A DNA stretch of 64,000 nucleotides from PZPK01 sp965230795. GTDB lineage: Bacteria; Pseudomonadota; Gammaproteobacteria; Pseudomonadales; Oleiphilaceae. Below are positions 33,552 to 43,325 of the stretch, one piece after another. How positions within the stretch are numbered: the stretch's first letter is position 1; the number at the start of each line of letters is the position of its first letter. The stretch is taken from assembly GCA_965230795.1 (NCBI GenBank), contig OZ246020.1:868001-932000 (forward strand), written 5' to 3'. A program made the position numbers and the translations under genes. Under the pieces are notes generated by a model, which was given only the letters and a program-made list of their open reading frames with translations, searched no databases and was not told where the DNA came from.

Positions 33552-34550
33552 ATGGAAAACCTTGGAGAACTGGTAGAGCAGGCATTGGACGCGGTGGCCA
33601 ACGCGGAGTCCATGCAGTCGCTAGATCAGGTTCGGGTCGATTATCTGGGAAAAAAAGGGGCGTTGACCCAGCTTCTGAAAGGCCTGGGGAAACTTGATCC
33701 GGCCGAGCGACCCGCTGCGGGCGCACGAATCAATGAAGCGAAAGAGCGTGTCTCGGAGAAGATTTCGGCAAAGAAGAGCAAGATGGAAACCGCGCTTCTG
33801 GAGCAAAAGCTTCTTTCGGAAGCCGTTGATGTCACACTACCGGGGCGGGCGACAGATCTTGGTGGTCTGCATCCTGTTACAAAAACCATGCGCCGTATTG
33901 AGCAGTTCTTTACCAAGGCAGGCTACTCCGTTGAAGTGGGTCCTGAAATTGAGGACGATTACCATAATTTTGAAGCTCTGAATATTCCTGGTCATCACCC
34001 GGCGCGTGCGATGCACGACACCTTTTATTTCGATGCCAGCACATTGTTGCGCACTCATACCTCTCCTGTTCAGGTGCGTACGATGGAGCAAGGAAAGCCA
34101 CCATTCAGAATGATCTGTCCGGGGCGGGTCTATCGATGCGACTCAGATCAGACTCACACACCCATGTTCCATCAGGTCGAAGGGCTCCTCGTTGAAGAAC
34201 GGGTCAGTTTCGCGGACCTCAAGACGACTATAGAAGAATTTCTGCGTGTATTTTTTGAGCGCGAGCTGGAAGTGCGCTTCCGTCCTTCCTACTTTCCGTT
34301 TACTGAGCCGTCCGCCGAAGTCGATATTGAGTGGGGACGAGACGCTGATGGAAACATCAAATGGCTTGAGGTGATGGGTTGTGGAATGGTGCACCCGAAA
34401 GTCTTCGAAGCCAGTGGTGTGGATCCCGAAAAATACTCGGGCTTTGCATTTGGTTTGGGTGTCGAGCGCCTGGCCATGTTGCGATACGGCGTGAACGATC
34501 TGCGTATGTTCTTTGAAAACGATCTGCGTTTCCTGAAGCAGTTCAACTAA
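33552..34550 (+). CDS. pheS: Phenylalanyl-tRNA synthetase alpha subunit
   Basis: The catalytic subunit of the alpha2-beta2 enzyme charging tRNA-Phe. The 332-residue protein has an N-terminal coiled coil (about 1-90) and the class II core: HPVTKTMRRIEQFF, TSPVQVRTMEQGKPPFRMICPGRVYRCDSDQTHTPMFHQVEG (motif 2), and GFAFGLGVERLAMLRYGVNDLR (motif 3). The tail ends FLKQFN as usual. It lies 25 bases before pheT in the translation operon. Confidence 0.98.
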   Translation: MENLGELVEQALDAVANAESMQSLDQVRVDYLGKKGALTQLLKGLGKLDPAERPAAGARINEAKERVSEKISAKKSKMETALLEQKLLSEAVDVTLPGRATDLGGLHPVTKTMRRIEQFFTKAGYSVEVGPEIEDDYHNFEALNIPGHHPARAMHDTFYFDASTLLRTHTSPVQVRTMEQGKPPFRMICPGRVYRCDSDQTHTPMFHQVEGLLVEERVSFADLKTTIEEFLRVFFERELEVRFRPSYFPFTEPSAEVDIEWGRDADGNIKWLEVMGCGMVHPKVFEASGVDPEKYSGFAFGLGVERLAMLRYGVNDLRMFFENDLRFLKQFN

Positions 34551-34575
34551 TTAATTTTGTAAAAGTGGAAGCCGA

Positions 34576-36948
34576 ATGAAATTCAGTGAGCAGTGGCTGA
34601 GAGAGTGGGTCAGTCCGGAAATTGATACCGAGGCGCTCGGTGCACAAATTACCATGGCTGGCCTCGAAGTGGATGGCATCGATCCGGTAGCGGAACGCTT
34701 TGAGGGAGTCATCGTTGCAGAAGTAAAGTCTGTTGAGCAGCATCCGGATGCGGACAAATTACGTGTATGCGATGTCTCCGATGGTGAAACGGTACACAAG
34801 GTTGTGTGCGGTGCGCCCAATGCCCGTGCCGGTATCAAAGTTCCATTTGCTCGCGTCGGTGCAGTATTACCGGGTGACTTCAAGATAAAGAAAGCCAAGC
34901 TTCGTGGCGTTGAGTCATTCGGCATGCTGTGCGCTGAAGCGGAGCTGGGTTTATCTGAAGCTTCTGATGGTTTGATGGAGCTAAGCTCCGACGCGCCAGT
35001 GGGTCAAAACCTGCGTTCGTATCTTGGTCTGGACGATATGTCGATAGAGGTGGATTTGACGCCCAATCGCAGTGATTGCCTGTCCATCGCAGGCTTGGCT
35101 CGCGAAGTAGGTGTGTTGAACAAAATGTCTGTTACCGAGCCTGACCTCACTGAGGTAGCTGTCACCCACGATGAAACCTTTGATGTAGAGATTTCGCACT
35201 CACAAGGTTGCCCAAAATACCTCGGGAGAGTGATTAAAGGGGTAGATCTGAGTCAGGAAACACCATTGTGGATGCAGGAAAAACTGAGGCGCAGTGGTTT
35301 GCGCAGTATTGATCCGGCGGTAGATGTGACCAACTACATCCTGCTGGAACTCGGGCAACCCATGCATGCATTCGACCTGGACCGATTGCAAGGCAGTATT
35401 GAGGTGCGCAAAGCAAAGGCAGGTGAAAAACTGGTGTTGCTGGATGGCCAGGATGTCGCGCTTCGAGATGATACCCTGGTGATTGCGGATCAAACTGGCC
35501 CGCTTGCGATTGCCGGAATAATGGGGGGGGAAGCCAGCGGCGTGACTCCCGCGACACAGAACATCTTTCTGGAATGTGCTTTTTTCAGTCCTCTTGAAAT
35601 CGCCGGTAAAGCGAGATCCTATGGCTTGCATACAGATTCGTCTCACCGTTTTGAACGGGGGGTGGATTATCAACTCCAGCATCGCGCTATTGAGCGAGCT
35701 ACAGCGCTCTTAATTGACATTGTCGGTGGTCAGGCAGGCCCAGTGGTGGAAACGGCCGACCCATCTGAACTGCCTAAGTCGCGCACAGTCCGTTTGCGGG
35801 AGGAAAAGGTTGAGTCTCTGCTTGGCGTAGCCATTCCCCGCGAAGAAATCGAAGAGATTCTTGTGCGTCTTGGTCTGGAAGTGCTCGAACAAGACGAAGC
35901 CGGCTGGCTGTTTGCCATTCCCAGCTATCGTTTCGATATCGCCATTGAGCCCGATTTGATCGAGGAAGTCGGGCGTATTTATGGTTACAACAACTTGCCT
36001 AAAACCCAGGCAATGGGAGTCATGAGCCTGCAGGCTCATGACGAAGCTATATTCCCGGTTGATCATCTAGCCAATGCCCTGGTAACTCTGGGTTATCAGG
36101 AAGCCATAACCTACAGTTTTGTTGATCAGACCTTGCAGGCGGAAGTCAATCCGGACGAAGACAGTATCGCATTGGCAAATCCCATTTCCAGTGACATGGC
36201 AGTGATGAGGACGTCATTGTGGCCTGGTTTGTTGTCTGCGCTTTCTTACAATCAGAATCGACAGCAGCAGCGCGTGAAGTTATTCGAGACCGGTCTGAAA
36301 TTTGTCCGTCAAAACGATGAGATTGTGCAAACTCGCATGCTTGCAGGGGTGCTGTCCGGTTCTGTTGAGGCTGAGAACTGGGCAAACACCAAGCGACCTT
36401 TGGATTTTTATGACGCCAAAGGAGATTTGGAGAGCCTGTTGTTACCTATTGATAAAAAAGTAGCATTTGAACAAGGTAATCATCCGGCTTTGCACCCAGG
36501 TCAGAGTGCACAGATCGTTAAAAACGGTGAAATTATCGGGTATTTGGGAGCGGTTCACCCAAAATTACAAAATTCATTGGATTTAAATGGCCCGGTTTAT
36601 ATGTTTGAACTATGCTTAGAAAAGACAGTTCAAGGCCAAGTGCCTTATTTTACTGAAGTTTCTAAATTTCCTGAGGTTCGACGAGATTTAGCGATACTGA
36701 TCGATAAAGCAGTGTCCTTTAGTGATATTGAGGCTGTCGTAAGAACAAGTGCCGGTAGTGATTTAACAGATCTCCGCGTGTTTGATGTCTATTCTGGAAA
36801 CAACCTGGACGAGAATCAGAAAAGTATCGGGTTGGCTCTGGTTTGGCAGCGTCTGGATCGTACGCTGAATGATGAAGAGATCGCGCAAGCGTTTGACAAA
36901 ATCGTCACTGCACTAACGGATAAGTTTAATGCACGATTGAGGAGTTAA
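34576..36948 (+). CDS. pheT: Phenylalanyl-tRNA synthetase beta subunit
   Basis: The 790-residue beta subunit binds tRNA-Phe and edits mischarged tyrosine. Domains in order: the OB-fold tRNA-binding domain (about 39-150, VAEVKSVEQHPDADKLRVCDV), the B3/B4 editing region (LELGQPMHAFDLDRLQG), B5 (about 400-475), the catalytic-like domain, and the C-terminal ferredoxin-fold anticodon domain (FPEVRRDLAILIDKAVSFSDIEAVV). Length is normal. It stands 3 bases before ihfA. Confidence 0.98.
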   Translation: MKFSEQWLREWVSPEIDTEALGAQITMAGLEVDGIDPVAERFEGVIVAEVKSVEQHPDADKLRVCDVSDGETVHKVVCGAPNARAGIKVPFARVGAVLPGDFKIKKAKLRGVESFGMLCAEAELGLSEASDGLMELSSDAPVGQNLRSYLGLDDMSIEVDLTPNRSDCLSIAGLAREVGVLNKMSVTEPDLTEVAVTHDETFDVEISHSQGCPKYLGRVIKGVDLSQETPLWMQEKLRRSGLRSIDPAVDVTNYILLELGQPMHAFDLDRLQGSIEVRKAKAGEKLVLLDGQDVALRDDTLVIADQTGPLAIAGIMGGEASGVTPATQNIFLECAFFSPLEIAGKARSYGLHTDSSHRFERGVDYQLQHRAIERATALLIDIVGGQAGPVVETADPSELPKSRTVRLREEKVESLLGVAIPREEIEEILVRLGLEVLEQDEAGWLFAIPSYRFDIAIEPDLIEEVGRIYGYNNLPKTQAMGVMSLQAHDEAIFPVDHLANALVTLGYQEAITYSFVDQTLQAEVNPDEDSIALANPISSDMAVMRTSLWPGLLSALSYNQNRQQQRVKLFETGLKFVRQNDEIVQTRMLAGVLSGSVEAENWANTKRPLDFYDAKGDLESLLLPIDKKVAFEQGNHPALHPGQSAQIVKNGEIIGYLGAVHPKLQNSLDLNGPVYMFELCLEKTVQGQVPYFTEVSKFPEVRRDLAILIDKAVSFSDIEAVVRTSAGSDLTDLRVFDVYSGNNLDENQKSIGLALVWQRLDRTLNDEEIAQAFDKIVTALTDKFNARLRS

Positions 36949-36951
36949 AGA

Positions 36952-37254
36952 ATGGGGGCTTTGACAAAGGCCGATATGGCTGAGCGCCTGTACGACGAAG
37001 TAGGGCTTAACAAGCGCGAAGCCAAGGAAATGGTGGAAGCATTCTTTGATGAAATTAGCGAAGCATTAGGCCATAATGAGCAGGTCAAACTTTCGGGGTT
37101 TGGGAATTTCGATCTCAGGGATAAAAAACAACGCCCGGGACGGAATCCAAAAACCGGTGAAGAAATACCGATATCGGCTAGACGCGTAGTCACTTTTCGA
37201 CCAGGACAAAAATTAAAAGCAAAAGTAGAAGCCTATGCTGGAACCCAGTCATAA
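36952..37254 (+). CDS. ihfA: Integration host factor alpha subunit
   Basis: IHF bends DNA at specific sites and supports recombination, replication and sigma-54 promoters. The 100-residue protein matches IhfA: MGALTKADMAERLYDEVGLNKREAKEMVE, the beta-arm KKQRPGRNPKTGEEIPISARRVV with the intercalating proline, and FRPGQKLKAKVE. It follows pheT by 3 bases. The downstream merR-type gene overlaps its last 20 bases. IHF would also be relevant to the sigma-54 promoters before flgB. Confidence 0.97.
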   Translation: MGALTKADMAERLYDEVGLNKREAKEMVEAFFDEISEALGHNEQVKLSGFGNFDLRDKKQRPGRNPKTGEEIPISARRVVTFRPGQKLKAKVEAYAGTQS

Positions 37255-37591
37255 TCACGAATTACCCCCGATTCCGGGAAAACGCTATTTCACCATAGGT
37301 GAGGTCAGCGAGTTGTGCGGTGTGAAGGCGCATGTATTGCGTTATTGGGAACAGGAGTTTCCTCAGCTTTCTCCGGTAAAACGTCGTGGAAACCGTCGTT
37401 ACTATCAGCGTCAGGATGTCCTGACCATCAGACAGATCAGGAGTTTGTTGTACGACCAGGGCTACACCATTGGCGGCGCTAAGCAGAAATTGGTCAGCGA
37501 CGACAACAAGGAAGATGCGACACAAACCAACCAGTTGGTGAAGCAGATGATTTCCGAATTGGAAGAAGTTCTCGAAGTGCTCAACAACTGA
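37235..37591 (+). CDS. MerR-family regulator linked to ihfA
   Basis: A 118-residue MerR-type protein with the winged helix at about residues 19-85 (YFTIGEVSELCGVKAHVLRYWEQEFPQLSPVKRRGNRRYYQRQDV) and a short helical tail. There is no Cys-rich metal-binding loop, so it does not look like a metal sensor. It overlaps ihfA by 20 bases, an arrangement I recall as conserved in many gammaproteobacteria. The target is unknown. Confidence 0.9.
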   Translation: MLEPSHNHELPPIPGKRYFTIGEVSELCGVKAHVLRYWEQEFPQLSPVKRRGNRRYYQRQDVLTIRQIRSLLYDQGYTIGGAKQKLVSDDNKEDATQTNQLVKQMISELEEVLEVLNN

Positions 37592-37618
37592 GTTTTAGGT
37601 TGATCCAATCACAAAAAG

Positions 37619-37644
37619 ACGCCGTACAATCACGGCGTTTTTTG
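37619..37644 (+). terminator. Intrinsic terminator ending the pheST-ihfA-merR transcript
   Basis: Stem ACGCCGT / ACGGCGT with loop ACAATC and a T-run. Confidence 0.9.
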
Positions 37645-37708
37645 TTTATTTCTGTGAGTTCATCCTGTATGATTCGCAGCGTTCAGTTGGGAGGTCCCTC
37701 CCACGTGT

Positions 37709-37786
<78 letters not shown>

Positions 37787-37908
37787 TTTTCTCTTTCCTA
37801 AACATCTTTGTTGCTTGTTCAAAGCGACTGCTAGCCATGCTTGTTTCCAGATCATATCCAAAGCATTATCATGCCGTTCTTTCTATCTGGTACTTGGGAA
37901 AATCGATA

Positions 37909-38901
37909 ATGTGGCGATGGGGATTATGCATCATAGGTATGTTGCTTGCCGGGAATGTATTGGCTGCAGATGCGGAAGAGTGTGTACTTAACTCAGTGGC
38001 GACCAGTGCTGATGGCACTACCGTGGCGGAGATACGAGAGCAGTGTCGGTCGCTACAGGGTGGCAGTAAGGTTCCAAGCAGAATCATCAAAGAAAAAATC
38101 ACCGAAGACAGCGCATTTGTTATTACCCCTCATCGTCAGAATTACCTGCTTCCCTTTACTCACAACAAATATCCCAATCAGGCACCCTGGCTGGACCAAT
38201 CGGTGTTTCCCGAGGTGGATGACCCCATCCAGCACTCTGAGGCCAAGCTGCAAATCAGCTTGAAGGTGCCGCTGTCATACCAGGATCTACTTGTAGAAAA
38301 CGACGGCGTTTACTTTGGTTTTACCATGAAGTCCTTTTGGCAGGTATTCAATGGTAAAGTCTCGAAGCCTTTTCGCGAAACCAACTACCGTCCGGAAGTG
38401 TTTTATCAGGCACCCTTGCCTTTTGCGGCATGGGATGGCGCGTTTTTTACCCGTGTCGGCTTTGAGCATGAATCCAATGGACGCAGTCAGCTCCTGAGTC
38501 GGAGCTGGAATCGTTTATTTGTTGGTCTTGGATTCTTAAGGGAACGTTGGGCGCTTTACTTACAGCCCTGGTATAGAATTCCAGAAGATGAAAAGGAAGA
38601 TGATGGAGATCCGGATACACCGCCGAAACCAGATGGTGATGACAATCCAGATATCGATGAGTTTCTGGGTCATTCCGAGTTTGTTGCCGTCTACAATGAT
38701 GAACAGTTTGAGTACAGCAGTGTGATCCGCTACAGCATGGAAACGGGTAAAGGTGGTATTGAGCTGGGTGTGAGTTTTCCTTTGTGGGGAAGAATGAAAG
38801 GATTTGTACAGTTTTACGAGGGCTATGGTGAAAGCCTGATTGACTATGACAGCAAAACGCAGCGAATCGGTTTAGGATTTTTGCTCACCGACTTGCTTTG
38901 A
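37909..38901 (+). CDS. pldA: Outer-membrane phospholipase A
   Basis: OMPLA hydrolyses phospholipids that reach the outer leaflet of the outer membrane. From the ATG at 37909 it has 330 residues with a signal peptide (about 1-19, ending VLAADAEEC). The catalytic triad pattern is intact: His187 and Ser189 in GFEHESNGRSQLL, and Asn201 in SRSWNRLFVGLGF, with the spacing of the E. coli enzyme. The rest forms a beta barrel ending in GLGFLLTDLL. An acidic insert (about 226-248, rich in Asp, Glu and Pro) probably lies in a surface loop. The frame is open back into tRNA-Pro, but the signal peptide fixes the start. Confidence 0.92.
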   Translation: MWRWGLCIIGMLLAGNVLAADAEECVLNSVATSADGTTVAEIREQCRSLQGGSKVPSRIIKEKITEDSAFVITPHRQNYLLPFTHNKYPNQAPWLDQSVFPEVDDPIQHSEAKLQISLKVPLSYQDLLVENDGVYFGFTMKSFWQVFNGKVSKPFRETNYRPEVFYQAPLPFAAWDGAFFTRVGFEHESNGRSQLLSRSWNRLFVGLGFLRERWALYLQPWYRIPEDEKEDDGDPDTPPKPDGDDNPDIDEFLGHSEFVAVYNDEQFEYSSVIRYSMETGKGGIELGVSFPLWGRMKGFVQFYEGYGESLIDYDSKTQRIGLGFLLTDLL

Positions 38902-38979
38902 GCCACTAGTTATCCTTATTCCGGGGAGTACGCAGGGCGATGTGAAAGACACCACCCTGCTTACTATGGCATCGAAGGA

Positions 38980-40410
38980 TTAGTTGCTCAGTACAACAAG
39001 CCCGGTTCCGGCAGGATCTCCGTCACCGTCAGGGCCCCGGGCAATAACAGTCAGTACTGCGCCAGCAGCAATGCCCACGTTATTCGCCTCAATAACAACT
39101 GTGCCGCTGATGACATCGACGACAAAGATGTCGTAATTATCTTCAGCCACATCCACGTAACCGCTGTCCGCTTTGAAGCTAAAATCCTCCAACAGGGCGT
39201 CCGGGCCATTTCCGGCATTGATGTCTGCTGTTGAATAGTCCCCGGCGGGTGCAACGTATACATCCACATCTGCCACCGCGGCGGCACCATGAATCACTTT
39301 GACGCGAGCGTGCGTGTCATAAGCACGGTTCTCATCGACACTGGCGATCAGGTCAAACTCGGGTGTTGTATTGACGTATCCAACTGCGATAACGGTCGTT
39401 TCCGACCCAGCCGAAAGTGCGGCACCATCCAGTGAAAAGTTTGCCGCCGGAGGGTCATTGACACTGTCATCGTCTGATACATCAAAATCATAGGTACCCG
39501 CATCAACCAAGGCATAGGTGGAAGCATCGGCGACAATGTCCGTGTACTCGAAGGAGTCGATCAGCTCAACCACATCATTGGCAAACACTTCAACTGCACC
39601 GACTATAGTGCCCGCATCCGGGGAAAGGTGAACGACTTTAGCACCTGCCTGAGTATTGGTATCGAGTATTTCCACTTGAGTCGTGTTGTTGATGGCTACC
39701 AGCTTGACCGGCGAGGCGTCAGTCTCTGCCTGGTTAGTGGTGTTCATGGCTGCGACCAGTAATTTCTGGCCTGCGAAGGGCGTGAAATCGATGCTGCCAG
39801 AATCGTACAGAACGTTAGCTGAATTGCCGTCTTCTGTTATGCGAACCTGGTAGTTGCCGACCGGCACCGCTGTTGGTAAATCGGCGCTGGCTTTGTAGTC
39901 TGCATCGATAGGTACTTCGCCACCTAACGCAGCACCGGGCGTTGTTACGAAAATATCAACGGCTCCGGCCACGGGTGCTGCGTGGACGACCTTGATTGCA
40001 ACTTCACCCGCCGCAGGTGTGTTCGCGGGTTCGGCTACAACGAGAGCTTCAAGGTCCTGCGTATCACCATCATCCACCGTTCCGACTGCAAATATGGTGG
40101 TTAAACTGTCTTCCGCCAGTTCCGCGTCGTCGACCGTGATCACATCTGCGTTATCACCCGGAAGAATGGCCTCTACGGCAATGTCGTAGGTATCTGCGTC
40201 GACAGTGGCGAAACCGGAATTCTCCGCATAGTCGAGCATGGTGACCGCTGCATTGCCATTGAACTTAATGTTCACCGGCGGCGCATCAGGTACAGCGTGG
40301 ATCGCGCGCACTTGGGCGGTCGGTGTTGAATTGTTGTCATCATCGTCGCTGCAGGCAACCAGAAAACTGCTGAGCAGAACGGTGGAGCAAATGAGTAGTT
40401 TGGTTTTCAT
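38980..40410 (-). CDS. Lipoprotein with four DUF4397 repeats
   Basis: A secreted lipoprotein of 476 residues. The lipobox FLVACSDD is at about residues 16-23 after a short signal peptide, and AAGGAG precedes the ATG at 40408-40410. The Asp and acidic residues after the Cys could influence sorting. Four repeats of about 100 residues follow, each opening with a variant of VRAIHAVPDAPPV (also IKVVHAAPVAGAV, AKVVHLSPDAGTI, VKVIHGAAAVADV) and ending in a TTIFAVGTV-like strand, the DUF4397 pattern. The protein is very acidic. The function of DUF4397 is unknown; a cell-surface or extracellular role is likely. Confidence 0.88.
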   Translation of the reverse strand: MKTKLLICSTVLLSSFLVACSDDDDNNSTPTAQVRAIHAVPDAPPVNIKFNGNAAVTMLDYAENSGFATVDADTYDIAVEAILPGDNADVITVDDAELAEDSLTTIFAVGTVDDGDTQDLEALVVAEPANTPAAGEVAIKVVHAAPVAGAVDIFVTTPGAALGGEVPIDADYKASADLPTAVPVGNYQVRITEDGNSANVLYDSGSIDFTPFAGQKLLVAAMNTTNQAETDASPVKLVAINNTTQVEILDTNTQAGAKVVHLSPDAGTIVGAVEVFANDVVELIDSFEYTDIVADASTYALVDAGTYDFDVSDDDSVNDPPAANFSLDGAALSAGSETTVIAVGYVNTTPEFDLIASVDENRAYDTHARVKVIHGAAAVADVDVYVAPAGDYSTADINAGNGPDALLEDFSFKADSGYVDVAEDNYDIFVVDVISGTVVIEANNVGIAAGAVLTVIARGPDGDGDPAGTGLVVLSN

Positions 40411-40639
40411 GATGTCTCCTTCGAGTAAACAGGTTTTTGGTGCGCGCAATCTGCCTTACGCCGGCGTATCGAAGGTGGATCACTTTTTGTCGTTCAGCGA
40501 ATGCACGTTTTCTAGAGTGCGCTGAATCAGAAATGTTGCAAGCACTTGAAAGGCATGGGAATGATGCGGATTTCCGACTCATGTATACTGCGCGACAATT
40601 CTTCCATGAAATTCTGACCCTGCGCCGGAACGCACCTGT

Positions 40640-41365
40640 ATGCTAAAACTGATTCGAGTCGTCCTGGCTCTGTTGAGTTTCTTTGTTATTGCTTTGCTCG
40701 GTACCTTGCTATGCCTCTTTCGACCCTTTAACCCGGATAACACGCGTTTGTGTGGTCGCATGTTCAGTTATGCTGGTCTGCGAGTGCTGGGGATGAAGCT
40801 GCATGTGGAGGGCGGAGAGCGCCTCACTAACCTGCATTCCTGCGTCGTGGTCGCGAACCATCAGGATAATCTTGATTTGTTTGTTCATGGTGCTGTGGTG
40901 CCCCGACGCACCGTCAGCGTAGGCAAAAAAAGTCTTAAATATTTGCCCATCTTTGGACAGGTCTACTGGCTCGCTGGCAATATCATGATAGATCGCAGTA
41001 AAAGCCAGCAGTCCATCGATGTGATGAGTCAGGTAACCGACGCGATACGACATCACGACACCTCCATCTGGGTTTTCCCGGAAGGGACCAGGAGTCGAGG
41101 TCGAGGCTTGTTGCCATTTAAAAAAGGTGCGTTTTACATGGCACTTCAGGCGCAGGTACCGATCATTCCCATCTGTGCCAATAACTATTGCCAACAAATG
41201 GATTTAAATCGCTGGCATTCTGCTGACGTGCACGTTAGCGTGCTGGAAGCCATAGAGACAAAAGGGCTGGATGCTTCGGATGTTGATGGTCTGATCAACA
41301 CGACGCGAGAGCGCATGGCATTTGAAATCGCCCGCCTGGACACCCTGGCTAAGCAGCCCAAGTAA
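40640..41365 (+). CDS. 1-acyl-sn-glycerol-3-phosphate acyltransferase (PlsC type)
   Basis: The enzyme acylates lysophosphatidic acid to phosphatidic acid at the inner membrane. The 241-residue protein has an N-terminal transmembrane segment (about 4-26), the catalytic HX4D motif with His74 and Asp79 (ANHQDNLDLF), and the substrate motif FPEGTRSRG near 146-154. It is 19 bases upstream of rmuC. Several paralogs exist in most gammaproteobacteria, so I do not assign the plsC symbol. Confidence 0.92.
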   Translation: MLKLIRVVLALLSFFVIALLGTLLCLFRPFNPDNTRLCGRMFSYAGLRVLGMKLHVEGGERLTNLHSCVVVANHQDNLDLFVHGAVVPRRTVSVGKKSLKYLPIFGQVYWLAGNIMIDRSKSQQSIDVMSQVTDAIRHHDTSIWVFPEGTRSRGRGLLPFKKGAFYMALQAQVPIIPICANNYCQQMDLNRWHSADVHVSVLEAIETKGLDASDVDGLINTTRERMAFEIARLDTLAKQPK

Positions 41366-41384
41366 GCGAAAGGATAAGATTTTC

Positions 41385-43001
41385 ATGATTGAACTGGATA
41401 GCCCATTGCTGGTGTTGGTGGTTGTTCTCTCTCTCGCTCTGGCATCGCTTGTGACGCTCGCCATTCTGTATCGACGTCTCAAATTGGAAAAAACTGGCTT
41501 GGAACATCTTGTGGATCAGCGCGCAAATGACCTGCAGGCTATGGAGATTGAGCGTCAGCGTAGTGAAAGTCATTTGCAGCATGCTCAGGAGGAGCTGGAA
41601 CGGGTTCGTCAAGATGTTGCAAACCTTCAGGCTCAGCAAGAGGTGTTGCGAGATGCTGCGCATCAGGCAGAGAGACAGAGGGAAGCAAGTGTCGCGGAAC
41701 TGAGAGCTCTGGAGAAGTCGCGCCAGGAAATAAGTGAACGACTTGAGCAATCGAATGCGTCGATAGAAACACTGCGATCACGTCTCGAGTCTGAGCAGCG
41801 GGCGTATCAGAATTTGTCGGAAAAACACTCCGCACTAACCGCCTCCCTGGATGAGCGTGATCGCCAGCATAAGCTGCAGTTGGCTCAGTTTGGAGAACAA
41901 AAACAAGCCCTTGAGAAAGAATTTCAAAACCTCGCGAATCGCATTTTTGAAGAGAAAGGCAAGACCTTCTCGAGTGCTACGCAACAATCCCTGGAGCAAT
42001 TGTTGAAACCCTTCCGGGAGCAGATTTCGGAGTTCCGCGCTCGGGTTGACGGTATACACAAGGAGAATTCCGAGTCTGCCGGAAGCTTGCGCAAAGAGCT
42101 GGAGTATCTGCGCAAGCTGAATCAGGATATGACGGCCGACGCCAAAAACCTGACTGAGGCTTTAAAAGGAGATAAGAAAAAGATAGGTTCATGGGGGGAG
42201 GTGCAGCTGGAGCGAACGTTGCAGTTGGCAGGTTTGGTGAAAGGTGACCACTATGAATCTCAGGCGCATTTTAAAGATGAAACCGGACGCAATAACTATC
42301 CCGACTTCATTGTCAATTTGCCTGATGGCAAACACCTGATTATCGATAGTAAAGTGTCTCTTGTGGACTATGACGCGGCGATTGCCGCCGAGGATGAGGA
42401 GTCGGCGACGGCGGCGCTGGATGCCCATGCAAAAGCGGTTCGAAATCATATTGATAGTCTGTCAGGGAAGGATTACAGCAATCTGATTGGGATGCGAAGT
42501 CCCAGCTTTGTGCTGATGTTTATGCCCATTGAGCCAGCCTATATTGAGGTCATGAAACACAGCAGGGATCTTTTCAACTACGGATATCAGAAAGGTGTGA
42601 TCCTGGTGTCACACACGACTTTGATGCCCATTCTGCGTACCGTTGCCAATCTCTGGATGATCGAACGCAGCAACAACGAAGCGAGAGAAATCAGTGATCG
42701 TGCCGGGGATGTTTATAATCAGGTTTGCCTTCTTGCCGAAAGACTGCAGAAGTTGGGTGGTACATTGCTGACGGCAGGTAAGCAGTACAACAGCACCGTG
42801 ACGGCCTTGGTTGGTCAGCAGGGCCTTCACGGCAAGGTGGAGCGCTTCAACAAGTTATCCAACAAAGTGACTCGCACTATGCCGGACATTGAGCCGCTGC
42901 ACTCAGACGTGGAGCTCGAGAGACTGGAGGTGATTCGCCAGCCCGATTCTGAGCTAGAAAATGAGCTAGCTGAAAGGGAACAGGAAGACAGTAAAGTTTA
43001 G
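41385..43001 (+). CDS. rmuC: DNA recombination protein RmuC
   Basis: RmuC limits inversions between short inverted repeats and is thought to act as a nuclease. From the ATG at 41385 it has 538 residues: one N-terminal membrane helix (about 6-28), a long coiled coil (about 30-230), and the conserved endonuclease-like core (KKKIGSWGEVQLERTLQLAGL, GRNNYPDFIVNLPDGKHLIIDSKVSLVDY, with the PD-x-xDxK-like acidic and Lys residues), followed by SPSFVLMFMPIEPAYIEV and a variable tail. AAAGGA lies 10 bases upstream. Confidence 0.94.
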   Translation: MIELDSPLLVLVVVLSLALASLVTLAILYRRLKLEKTGLEHLVDQRANDLQAMEIERQRSESHLQHAQEELERVRQDVANLQAQQEVLRDAAHQAERQREASVAELRALEKSRQEISERLEQSNASIETLRSRLESEQRAYQNLSEKHSALTASLDERDRQHKLQLAQFGEQKQALEKEFQNLANRIFEEKGKTFSSATQQSLEQLLKPFREQISEFRARVDGIHKENSESAGSLRKELEYLRKLNQDMTADAKNLTEALKGDKKKIGSWGEVQLERTLQLAGLVKGDHYESQAHFKDETGRNNYPDFIVNLPDGKHLIIDSKVSLVDYDAAIAAEDEESATAALDAHAKAVRNHIDSLSGKDYSNLIGMRSPSFVLMFMPIEPAYIEVMKHSRDLFNYGYQKGVILVSHTTLMPILRTVANLWMIERSNNEAREISDRAGDVYNQVCLLAERLQKLGGTLLTAGKQYNSTVTALVGQQGLHGKVERFNKLSNKVTRTMPDIEPLHSDVELERLEVIRQPDSELENELAEREQEDSKV

Positions 43002-43325
43002 AATCGCCGCTCCCATGGGTATATAAATTGAACTGAGATTCATCTTTTTTTTTGTAACAAATGGATCAAGTCAATTCTGGATATTTTTCCTAACAAGCTG
43101 GCCTGATTGGGAAAATAAAATTGCAAGAAGGAATCGTAAAAGAACTTGAAATTTCCTGATTTTTAAAATGACCATCAGTTCACATTTTGCTAAGATCGCA
43201 AACGTATAATTGAGTCAAGACTTGTTTCGGCAAGATATAAAAACACTAAAAAACGATGCGAAATGTGTACTTGACCTGATTATCCTGGCGCAGTTCTCAT
43301 CAGTCCTTATCGGAAAGGCAAAAAG
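43002..43325. other. A/T-rich intergenic region
   Basis: About 320 bases between rmuC and an unknown membrane protein. TATAAT at 43205-43210 is a good -10 element on the plus strand, but I find no convincing -35 at the right distance. No gene or repeat is recognised. Confidence 0.4.

Noticed and set aside
38932..38960. GCAGGG / CCCTGC repeat between pldA and the DUF4397 gene
   Set aside because: Six-base arms with a long loop and no T-run; too weak to call a terminator.
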